Notes under the pieces: generated by a model | Seen by the model: the letters and a program-made list of their open reading frames with translations, nothing else | Databases searched by the model: none | What the model was told of the DNA's origin: nothing | In this document: positions 1-5,646 of the stretch, one piece after another | Layout of the letters: each line of letters opens with the position of its first letter | Position numbering within the stretch: position 1 is the stretch's first letter | From: Deltaproteobacteria bacterium | Lineage (GTDB): Bacteria; Desulfobacterota; SM23-61 | Assembly (NCBI GenBank): GCA_026388915.1 | Contig: JAPLIW010000694.1 | Coordinates: forward strand, 1 to 7,258 | DNA: 7,258 nt | Direction of reading: 5' to 3' | Position numbers and translations under genes: made by a program

Positions 1-50
1 ATCAGCCGGAAGCTTTTTTGAAGGAGATAGACCCATTTTTCAAATCTTGA
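1..50 (+). CDS. Possible C-terminal tail of a gene entering from the left
   Basis: Reading from base 3, fifteen sense codons give QPEAFLKEIDPFFKS and then a TGA stop at 48-50. The residue mix resembles the end of a soluble alpha-helical protein, and a GC hairpin follows 20 bases later. There are far too few residues to name a family. The reverse strand here is also open but looks like a repeat-derived frame. This is a frame-based guess only. Confidence 0.25.
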   Translation, partial: QPEAFLKEIDPFFKS

Positions 51-70
51 GTTAATTTCTTTAAGCTAAA

Positions 71-89
71 CCCCCGGCTCTGCCGGGGG
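71..89. repeat. Perfect GC hairpin, 8-bp stem
   Basis: The arms CCCCCGGC (71-78) and GCCGGGGG (82-89) are exact reverse complements around a TCT loop. No T-run follows on the + strand. On the - strand the hairpin is followed only by TTTAGCTT, so it is at best a weak terminator. It could be the terminator or 3' stabiliser of the gene that may end at 50, or a dispersed palindromic repeat. Confidence 0.55.
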
Positions 90-129
90 ACTCCCAGTGG
101 TTGACATTTCCAGGATGCTTGGGTCGTGG

Positions 130-386
130 CCCGGGGGCAAGGAGCTTCTGCGCAAAAAGCATCGGCCGGGCTGGCTCTCTTCCGGGAGGCTTCGACCGGC
201 TTCCGCAGCATGCGGCGGGCCGATCGGGCCTTACCCAATTCGGAATTCGGAATGTGGAATTCGGAATTCTTTGCTTCTCTTTCCATCCAGCATTCCGCAA
301 TCGGCATTCCGCATTTTGGTTGCCCGCCTGGCCCATAAAATGGAAGCCGCCTCATGATTTTTGCACAGAAGGTCCTTGCCCCTGGG
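130..386. repeat. Nested imperfect inverted repeat in the non-coding leader
   Basis: The outer arms 130-162 and 354-386 are reverse complements at 29 of 33 positions. Inside them, 246-269 and 290-314 form a second imperfect inverted pair built from GGAAT-type units (GGAATTC and GGAATG on one side, CATTCCGC on the other) around a pyrimidine-rich loop. All frames across it give low-complexity or repeat-like translations, for example IPNSEF, so I do not call a gene. A non-autonomous palindromic element or a dispersed intergenic repeat would fit. No transposase or clear target duplication is visible. Confidence 0.6.
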
Positions 387-432
387 TTTGGCATCCGACC
401 GAAGGCCAACTTTAGGTGGCGCTCATTTCAAT

Positions 433-481
433 CCGCTTTGAGCGGTTCACTTTTTTTCATACCTCCGGTTTTTCCGGAGGT
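433..481 (+). repeat. Two adjacent small hairpins, the first with a T-run
   Basis: CCGCT (433-437) pairs with AGCGG (441-445), and seven Ts follow at 451-457, five bases after the stem. This resembles a weak intrinsic terminator. A second perfect hairpin has arms ACCTCCGG (461-468) and CCGGAGGT (474-481) with a TTTTT loop. They lie between the inverted-repeat region and the AT-rich promoter of the regulator, and may insulate that promoter from upstream transcription. Confidence 0.4.
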
Positions 482-542
482 CATGATTTAAATAAAATCA
501 AGTAGTTAGCATTAAATTCGAGGGAAAGGGCCATTTTTTTTG

Positions 543-588
543 AAAATAGAAAAAAAAACTTGACAGTCCTTTAACGCCTGTGTTAAGT
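543..588 (+). promoter_or_regulatory. Sigma70-like promoter of the fadR-etf unit
   Basis: A perfect -35 box TTGACA lies at 560-565. The -10 candidate is TTAAGT at 583-588 after a 17-base spacer; it is a poor match. The A-rich tract at 543-558 directly upstream looks like an UP element. The expected start of transcription is near 595, exactly where the operator palindrome begins. Confidence rests mainly on the -35 box, the A-tract and the operator position. Confidence 0.6.
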
Positions 589-594
589 ATCCGT

Positions 595-612
595 TGAATG
601 AATAATCATTCA
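595..612. promoter_or_regulatory. FadR-type operator (perfect palindrome)
   Basis: The sequence TGAATGAATAATCATTCA consists of 7-bp arms TGAATGA and TCATTCA, exact reverse complements around ATAA. As I recall it, the Bacillus subtilis FadR consensus is TGAATGAMTANTCATTCA, and this site fits every position. It sits at about +1 to +18 of the predicted promoter, so a bound repressor would block transcription. The encoded regulator downstream is itself FadR-like, which supports autoregulation and control of the following etf genes. Confidence 0.8.
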
Positions 613-709
613 TTAAAAATTTTATGATTCCCGCTAGTATTCGGACAAGAACTGCAGGCTGGGAAGAGAGAGATTATTCTCCGCTTGGTTGTGGAATAAA
701 AAACTGCCC

Positions 710-1324
710 ATGAAAGACGAAAACAAGCACCAGAAGATCCTTCAGGCGGCCATTAAGGTTTTTTCCGAAAAAGGTTTTTACAATTCCCGCGTTTCCGAGA
801 TTGCCAAAGAAGCAAGCGTCGCCGACGGGACGATTTACCTGTACTTCAAGAACAAGGACGATATTCTCATCTCCCTCTTCGAGGAAGAGTTCGCGAAGAT
901 TGTTCGGGACATGCGCGCCGAGCTGGCCCGAGAAAAAGATGCCCTGCAGAAGATCAAACGTTTTGCCATCACGCACCTTTCGATCGTAGCCCACCACCCG
1001 CACCTCGCGGAAGTCATGGGGGTCGAGGTTCGGCAGAGCACGAAATTCATGAAGGAGTATGTCAATCAACCCTTCATCGAATACCTGAATATCATCCGCT
1101 CGGTGGTGATCGAAGGGCAGGAGAAGGGGCTCCTGCGGAAAGACCTCACTCCGGGGGTGATGAAAAGGGCGTTCTTCGGCGCGCTGGATGAAATGGCCCG
1201 CTACTGGGTCCTCTCGACGAAAAAGAAACACAGCATCGACGAAGCCGCCCTGCAGATCAGCGATATTTTCATCCGGGGGATGATGAGTGAGGAAGCGAGA
1301 AAGACCTACCCCTGGCCATCGTAA
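710..1324 (+). CDS. fadR: TetR-family regulator, FadR-like fatty-acid degradation repressor
   Basis: The product is 204 residues, typical for TetR proteins. The N-terminal helix-turn-helix spans about residues 8-55, with SRVSEIAKEASVADGTIYLY (26-45) and then FKNKDDILISLF. This run is very close to B. subtilis FadR (YsiA) as I remember it. The C-terminal half (EVRQS at 106-110, FFGALDEMARYWV at 155-167) resembles the FadR ligand-binding domain, which in that family binds long-chain acyl-CoA and thereby releases DNA. I chose ATG 710. An in-frame TTG at 689 would add seven residues, and neither start has a good ribosome site. The gene lies behind the matching operator and upstream of etfB and etfA, so it probably represses its own operon until acyl-CoA accumulates. 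A different acyl-CoA ligand remains possible. Confidence 0.88.
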   Translation: MKDENKHQKILQAAIKVFSEKGFYNSRVSEIAKEASVADGTIYLYFKNKDDILISLFEEEFAKIVRDMRAELAREKDALQKIKRFAITHLSIVAHHPHLAEVMGVEVRQSTKFMKEYVNQPFIEYLNIIRSVVIEGQEKGLLRKDLTPGVMKRAFFGALDEMARYWVLSTKKKHSIDEAALQISDIFIRGMMSEEARKTYPWPS

Positions 1325-1337
1325 TCATAATTGCATT

Positions 1338-1444
1338 GGACACAGATGAACACAGATAAACACAGATTCGCAAAGTCCCGATGACGTAAAAGCTTACGGA
1401 ATTAAAAATTCTTTATCTGTGTTCATCTGTGTAAATCTGTGTCC
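1338..1444. repeat. Inverted repeat of three 10-bp units per arm
   Basis: The left arm 1338-1367 contains CACAGAT three times at 10-bp spacing, as CACAGATGAA, CACAGATAAA and CACAGAT. The right arm 1415-1444 contains ATCTGTGT three times at the same spacing. The arms are reverse complements at 27 of 30 positions. In the loop, CGTAA (1385-1389) and TTACG (1394-1398) form a smaller hairpin. The element fills the gap between the regulator and etfB and ends about 17 bases before the etfB ribosome site. This kind of 10-bp motif resembles a dispersed intergenic repeat of environmental bacteria (from memory). No T-run follows. Confidence 0.75.
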
Positions 1445-1473
1445 ATATAAAAAATGGAAGAAGGAGGTTCAAG

Positions 1474-2265
1474 GTGAATGTCATTGTTTGCATGAAGCAG
1501 GTGCCGGATACCGAGACCCTGATCAAGGTGAAACCCGATGGATCCGGGATTGTAACCGACGACATCAAGTACGTCATGAATCCCTACTGTGAGTACGCCG
1601 TCGAAGAGTCCTTGCGAATCAAGGAAAAGCAGGGCGGCGCGAGTATCCTGATCACCATGGGTCCGACGCGGGCGGTGGAATCTCTGCGCACCGGGCTGGC
1701 CATGGGCTCCGACCGGTCGATCCACCTGAACGACCCGGCTTTCGAGGGAGCCGATGGTTTCGCCACGGCCAAGGCTCTGGCCGAAGCCATCAAGAAAGAG
1801 CCGTATGATCTGATCCTGTGCGGCAAACAGGCGGTTGATGACGACATGGCCCAGGTGGGACAATCCCTGGCCGAGCTCCTGAATCTTCCCCATGTCACCC
1901 TGATTACGAAACTGGAGATCAGCGCGGATAAGAAAAAGGCCAAAGTCGAGCGCGAGGTGGACGGGGGCAAAGAAGTGATCGAAGTCACCCTGCCTGCCGT
2001 TCTCACCTGCCAGAAGGGATTGAACGAACCCCGTTATGCATCCCTCCCGGGGATCATGAAGGCCAAGAAGAAAGAGGTCAAGGCCATTAACCTGGCAGCG
2101 CTGGGGCTTCCCGCGGATCAGGTCGGCGCCGCCGGGGCCAAGGTCAAGATCCTGAAATACAGCTCTCCTCCCTCCCGTCCGCCCGGGAAAATCGTCAGCG
2201 GAGAAATCCTCGAAGCGGCTCAAAAGCTCGTGAAACTGCTCCGGGAGGAAGCCAAGATCATCTAA
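1474..2265 (+). CDS. etfB: Electron transfer flavoprotein, beta subunit
   Basis: At 263 residues the product has the usual EtfB length. It starts with the family signature MNVIVCMKQVPDTET and has NPYCEYAVEESLRIKE (36-51). The nucleotide-site motif CGKQAVDDDMAQVG lies at 116-129. The recognition loop at 183-200 (LNEPRYASLPGIMKAKKK, with the docking leucine at 183) is what acyl-CoA dehydrogenases bind. The C-terminal arm that clasps EtfA follows. The start is GTG at 1474 with AAGGAGG at 1461-1467. With EtfA it forms the soluble FAD heterodimer that takes electrons from acyl-CoA dehydrogenases. The GKQAxDDD motif and loop favour an ordinary AMP-containing ETF over a bifurcating one, but AQVG is also seen in bifurcating types. 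Confidence 0.96.
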   Translation: MNVIVCMKQVPDTETLIKVKPDGSGIVTDDIKYVMNPYCEYAVEESLRIKEKQGGASILITMGPTRAVESLRTGLAMGSDRSIHLNDPAFEGADGFATAKALAEAIKKEPYDLILCGKQAVDDDMAQVGQSLAELLNLPHVTLITKLEISADKKKAKVEREVDGGKEVIEVTLPAVLTCQKGLNEPRYASLPGIMKAKKKEVKAINLAALGLPADQVGAAGAKVKILKYSSPPSRPPGKIVSGEILEAAQKLVKLLREEAKII

Positions 2266-2283
2266 GTTTTTCTCGCGCAGGGG

Positions 2284-2340
2284 CCATCACGCCCTAGGCG
2301 TGATGGTTGCCCTTCGCCGAGGCGGCCACGGGGGGCCGCC
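2284..2340. repeat. Two GC palindromes between etfB and etfA
   Basis: CCATCACGCC (2284-2293) and GGCGTGATGG (2297-2306) are perfect complements around CTA. GGCGGCC (2321-2327) and GGCCGCC (2334-2340) form a second stem around ACGGGG. The flank continues into CCTACAAAAT. The GGCGGCCACGGGG type of string resembles a common dispersed intergenic repeat in anaerobes (from memory). No T-run follows, so partial rather than full termination, or mRNA processing between etfB and etfA, is the likeliest effect. Confidence 0.65.
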
Positions 2341-2380
2341 CCTACAAAATGGTGAGAAGCGGGAGAATCTGCATCCCTTC

Positions 2381-2391
2381 GAATAATCATT
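2381..2391. promoter_or_regulatory. Possible FadR half-site upstream of etfA
   Basis: GAATAATCATT is identical to the inner 11 bases (600-610) of the operator at 595-612, but the left arm is not preserved. It sits 26 bases before the etfA start, in a locally AT-rich patch. It may be a degenerate second binding site, or chance in AT-rich DNA. Confidence 0.25.
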
Positions 2392-2416
2392 TTGGATATT
2401 AAAAAGGAGATCATCC

Positions 2417-3409
2417 ATGGCCAAAGGAATATGGGTTTTCGCAGAAGTGAAGGACAACAATATCCGTAAGGTCACCTTCGAGCTTCTCAGCCAGGGAAGG
2501 AAGATGGCCGGAAAACTGGGAGAAGAGCTGGTCGCCGTGATGCTGGGGTCCGGGGTGGAGACTCTCACCGGCCGCCTGGCCGAGTATGCCGACAAGGTCT
2601 TCTGGGCCGATGACCCGGCCCTGGCCCAGTACACCACCGATGCCTATGCTTCGGTATTGGCGAACCTGTTGAAAGAGCATCAGCCCTCCATTTTCCTGTG
2701 CGGGGCCACGGTGATCGGGAAGGACCTTTCTCCCCGGTTGGCCGCCCGCCTGCAGACCGGACTGGCAACGGACTGCACCGCCCTGTCCATCGGGGATAAC
2801 GGGATGCTGGTGGCCAAGAGGCCGGTTTACGCCGGCAAAGCATTCATCGAACTCGGCTACCCCGCGGCCCGTCCCCAGATGGCCCAGGTCCGGCCCAACG
2901 TTCTGGAAATGGTGCCCCCGGATGGGTCGAAGAAAGGCTCGATCTCCAAGGTGGATGCCAAGATCGATGCCGGAAGCCTGCGGACGACCGTGCTGGAAGT
3001 GGTCAAATCGGCCGCGGCCAAAGTGGACCTGACCGAGGCGGAGATCATTGTGTCGGGCGGCCGGGGCATGAAATCGTCGGAGAACTTCAAAGTCCTGGAA
3101 GGTCTGGCGAACGTCATCAAAGCCACCGTGGGCGCCTCCCGCGCGGCGGTGGACTCCGGCTGGCGGGAACACGGCGATCAGGTGGGGCAGACCGGAAAGG
3201 TCGTGACCCCGAACCTCTACATCGCCTGCGGCATATCCGGGGCCATTCAGCACTTGGCTGGAATGGGATCTTCCAAAGTCATCGTGGCCATCAACAAGGA
3301 CCCGGACGCGCCGATTTTCCAGAAGGCCGATTACGGGATCGTGGAAGATCTCTTCAAAGTGGTCCCGGTGCTGTCCGAAGAGTTCAAAAAACTCCTTTCG
3401 GAGAGCTGA
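2417..3409 (+). CDS. etfA: Electron transfer flavoprotein, alpha subunit
   Basis: The 330-residue product has a normal EtfA length. The N-terminal domain begins GIWVFAEVKDNNIRKVTFEL. The C-terminal FAD-binding domain is complete: SGGRGMKSSENF (213-224), SRAAVDSGW (241-249), GQTGK (257-261), CGISGAIQHLAGM (271-283), AINKDPDAPIF (291-301) and ADYGIVEDLFKVVP (304-317). There is no N-terminal ferredoxin domain of the kind found in some bifurcating EtfAs. AAGGAG (2404-2409) precedes ATG 2417 by seven bases. EtfA carries the redox-active FAD and delivers electrons from acyl-CoA oxidation to a membrane quinone reductase, probably the next gene product. It lies 151 bases after etfB, an unusually wide gap for a pair that is normally tightly coupled. 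Confidence 0.97.
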   Translation: MAKGIWVFAEVKDNNIRKVTFELLSQGRKMAGKLGEELVAVMLGSGVETLTGRLAEYADKVFWADDPALAQYTTDAYASVLANLLKEHQPSIFLCGATVIGKDLSPRLAARLQTGLATDCTALSIGDNGMLVAKRPVYAGKAFIELGYPAARPQMAQVRPNVLEMVPPDGSKKGSISKVDAKIDAGSLRTTVLEVVKSAAAKVDLTEAEIIVSGGRGMKSSENFKVLEGLANVIKATVGASRAAVDSGWREHGDQVGQTGKVVTPNLYIACGISGAIQHLAGMGSSKVIVAINKDPDAPIFQKADYGIVEDLFKVVPVLSEEFKKLLSES

Positions 3410-3418
3410 TTTCCCAAT

Positions 3419-3446
3419 GGGGTGCTCTCCTCCGGGGGAGCCCCCC
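3419..3446 (+). terminator. Strong hairpin just after etfA
   Basis: Bases 3419-3430 pair with 3435-3446 over 12 positions, with one mismatch (3423/3442) and one G-U pair, around a four-base TCCG loop. It starts ten bases after the etfA stop. It is not followed by a clean T-run (GTCCTGATTTCTG comes next), so it is more likely an attenuator or 3'-end protector than a full terminator. A further hairpin, AACCGG (3536-3541) with CCGGTT (3550-3555), lies 20 bases before the next start. Confidence 0.5.
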
Positions 3447-3575
3447 GTCCTGATTTCTGTTCCGCCAAGTTTCTTGCCTTACCCCCTTTTCTTTCATGGA
3501 AGGAAGGCAGGCTCTAAGCCGCTCATCCTGGAGTCAACCGGCGTTCTGACCGGTTGCGCGGAATCGAGGATCAAC

Positions 3576-5579
3576 ATGCTCAGTTCATTCGACCTTTTCC
3601 TGCTCTTCATCGTGGCGGTGGTATTCCTATACGGGATGTTTCGCCGATACCGGCTGTGGATGATGGGCAAACCCGAGAAGAGGACCGATCAGCCCAAGGA
3701 GCGTCTGAAATCCGTATGGGCCTACGTGATAGGGCATAAACGGATGCTCCGGGACGTGTACCCGGGATGGATGCACCTGCTCATCTTCTACGGCTTTTTG
3801 GTTCCCTTCGTGGTGGTGGTGATCACCCAGGCGAATTTCTCCCTTCCCCGAATCCTGGCCCTTCCTCTCTCTTTGCTGTTCGATCTGGTGGGAACCCTGG
3901 GCATCGTCGGTCTCCTCCTAGCCGCCTATCGCCGATATGTGCAGAAGCCGGAAAACCAGACCTACGATACCTCCTGGGGCAACGCCATCGCCCTTCTGTT
4001 TCTCCTGGGAATCTTTGGGCTGGGGTTCTGCGTCGAGGGTTTGCGGATCGCCCGAACCCAACCCGAGTGGGTGGCCTGGTCGCCCGTGGGTTGGATTTTT
4101 TCCAAGTTTTTCGTTGGCCTATCCGACTCCAGCCAGATTTTTTTACACCGGGTTCTCTGGCGGCTCCATCTCTTCCTGGTCCTCGGCTTCATCGCTTTCA
4201 TTCCGTATTCGCGGATGCTGCATATCATAACCGGACCGGCCAATGTATACATGCGCTCCCTTTCTCCCAAGGGGGAATTGCCCCCGATCCTGAATTTTGA
4301 GACGGCCGAAACCTTTGGGGCGTCCAAAATCGAGGAGTTGACCCGCAAACAGCTCTTTGACCTGGATGCCTGCACCCGGTGCGGACGCTGCCTGGACCAC
4401 TGCCCGGCGGCGATCAGCGGAAAGCCCCTGGCGCCCAAAAAAAACTGGGATACCCTGCGGGCCCACATGGAAGAAAAAGCGGCCCTGAAGCGGAAGGGAA
4501 TCGACCTGTATGCGGAAGGACGGACGAAGCTGATCGGCAGCGGGGCAGGGGACGGGGTTTCGGAGGATGTGATCTGGGCCTGTACCAACTGCCTGGCCTG
4601 TGCCATGGTTTGCCCGGTGTTCATCCCCTGCGTGGATAAATTCCTGGAGATGCGCCGTTATCTGGTCCTCATGGAAAGCAACTTCCCCCAGGAAGTGCAG
4701 CTGGTCTTCCGCAACATGGAGAACAACAGCAACCCCTGGGGGGTGGGGTCGGGACTCCGGGCCGAGTGGATGAAAGGCCTGGAGGTCAAGACCATGGCGG
4801 AGGACAGCGACATCGACTTCCTCTTCTTCGTGGGATGCGCGGGCAGCTTTGACGATCGCAATAAGAGGGTGGCCACATCCCTGGTAAAGATCCTGAAAGC
4901 GTCGGGGGTGAAATTTTCCGTCCTGGGGACGGAGGAGGGCTGCTGCGGGGACTCGGCCCGCCGGATCGGGAATGAATATCTCTACCAGACCCTGGTCCAG
5001 ACCAACATCGAAGTCTTCAAGAATTACGGGGTCAAAAAGATCATGACCATGTGCCCCCACTGCTTCAATACCCTCAAGAACGAATATTCCCAGTTCGGGG
5101 GTAAGTACGAGGTCTTCCATTACACTCAGTTCCTGGCGGATATTTTGGGAAGCGGAAAGCTGAAGCTGAAGAAGCCCGTGGAAAAAGTGATTACCTACCA
5201 TGATTCCTGCTACCTGGGGCGGGCCAACGAGGTCTATGAGGAACCGCGGCGCGTGATCCAGGCCATCCCGGGCCTGAAACTGGTGGAGATGGAGCGCAAC
5301 CATATCCGCAGCTTCTGCTGCGGGGCCGGGGGCGGCCGCATGTGGATGGAGGAGAAACTCGGAACCCGGATCAACCAGCTCCGCACGGATCAGGCCGTCC
5401 AGACCAAGGCCAGCCTGGTGGGGACCGCCTGCCCCTACTGCCTGACCATGATCGGCGACGGAATCAAGGAGAAGGGGCTGGAGGAATCCATGGCCGCCCT
5501 GGACCTGAGCGAGCTGGTGGTCCAGGCCATGGACTCTCCCGCCGGGGCGGCAAGCACGGAGCAAAAAGCGGTGGGATAA
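3576..5579 (+). CDS. Membrane heme b / iron-sulfur ETF:menaquinone oxidoreductase (EMO/DUF224 type)
   Basis: The 667-residue product has three parts. Residues 1-220 form a NarI-like membrane domain with about five helices (near 5-21, 64-85, 93-117, 135-153, 188-210) and candidate heme b histidines H54, H67, H198 and H216. Residues 266-277 and 336-347 are two [4Fe-4S] motifs (CTRCGRCLDHCP and CTNCLACAMVCP). Residues 421-622 carry two CCG (HdrD-like) domains: C421, C456-C457, C493/C496, then C545, C581-C582, C619/C622. This is the architecture of the DUF224 proteins encoded beside etfAB, characterised as ETF:(methyl)menaquinone oxidoreductase in Geobacter and proposed for Syntrophus and Syntrophomonas. 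It should oxidise reduced ETF on the cytoplasmic face and reduce menaquinone. I chose ATG 3576 with GAGGA at 3566-3570. The frame stays open back to ATG 3417, but those 53 residues look non-coding and overlap a hairpin. A heterodisulfide reductase-like role is the alternative. Confidence 0.9.
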   Translation: MLSSFDLFLLFIVAVVFLYGMFRRYRLWMMGKPEKRTDQPKERLKSVWAYVIGHKRMLRDVYPGWMHLLIFYGFLVPFVVVVITQANFSLPRILALPLSLLFDLVGTLGIVGLLLAAYRRYVQKPENQTYDTSWGNAIALLFLLGIFGLGFCVEGLRIARTQPEWVAWSPVGWIFSKFFVGLSDSSQIFLHRVLWRLHLFLVLGFIAFIPYSRMLHIITGPANVYMRSLSPKGELPPILNFETAETFGASKIEELTRKQLFDLDACTRCGRCLDHCPAAISGKPLAPKKNWDTLRAHMEEKAALKRKGIDLYAEGRTKLIGSGAGDGVSEDVIWACTNCLACAMVCPVFIPCVDKFLEMRRYLVLMESNFPQEVQLVFRNMENNSNPWGVGSGLRAEWMKGLEVKTMAEDSDIDFLFFVGCAGSFDDRNKRVATSLVKILKASGVKFSVLGTEEGCCGDSARRIGNEYLYQTLVQTNIEVFKNYGVKKIMTMCPHCFNTLKNEYSQFGGKYEVFHYTQFLADILGSGKLKLKKPVEKVITYHDSCYLGRANEVYEEPRRVIQAIPGLKLVEMERNHIRSFCCGAGGGRMWMEEKLGTRINQLRTDQAVQTKASLVGTACPYCLTMIGDGIKEKGLEESMAALDLSELVVQAMDSPAGAASTEQKAVG

Positions 5580-5582
5580 AGC

Positions 5583-5626
5583 GGGGTCTTTTCCCCCTTA
5601 CTCCTCACCACTCACCTTTCACGGTA
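5583..5626 (+). repeat. Short hairpin and C/A/T-rich degenerate tandem stretch before the cytochrome gene
   Basis: GGGG (5583-5586) can pair with CCCC (5593-5596) across a short T-rich loop. The following stretch to about 5622 reads CTCCTCACCACTCACC and then TTTCAC, a degenerate CTCACC-like tandem. Similar strings occur as dispersed intergenic repeats in anaerobe genomes (from memory). I see no convincing promoter, so the cytochrome is probably read through from the upstream gene. Confidence 0.3.
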
Positions 5627-5646
5627 TTCGAAGAGAGGACACGGAA

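Noticed and set aside
2..409. 135-codon - strand frame and three overlapping + frames in the leader
   Set aside because: Translations are repeat-derived, and similar peptides (GARTFCAK / GARSFCAK) appear on both strands because the DNA is an inverted repeat.
689..709. TTG start for the regulator giving seven extra residues
   Set aside because: No better ribosome site than ATG 710, and homologous TetR proteins usually begin close to the charged segment at MKDEN. It is not excluded.
1338..1444. CRISPR-like array from regularly spaced CACAGAT units
   Set aside because: Units are only 10 bp and contiguous with no unique spacers, and the second set is inverted.
2411..3253. 280-codon - strand frame opposite etfA (also 1423-2223 opposite etfB and 5710-6687 opposite the cytochrome)
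   Set aside because: They mirror the + strand genes and give compositionally odd, motif-free proteins.
4143..5564. 473-codon open frame on the - strand across the EMO gene
   Set aside because: It is a shadow of GC-rich coding DNA. The + frame has full family motifs, and the reverse product has no recognisable motifs or ribosome site.
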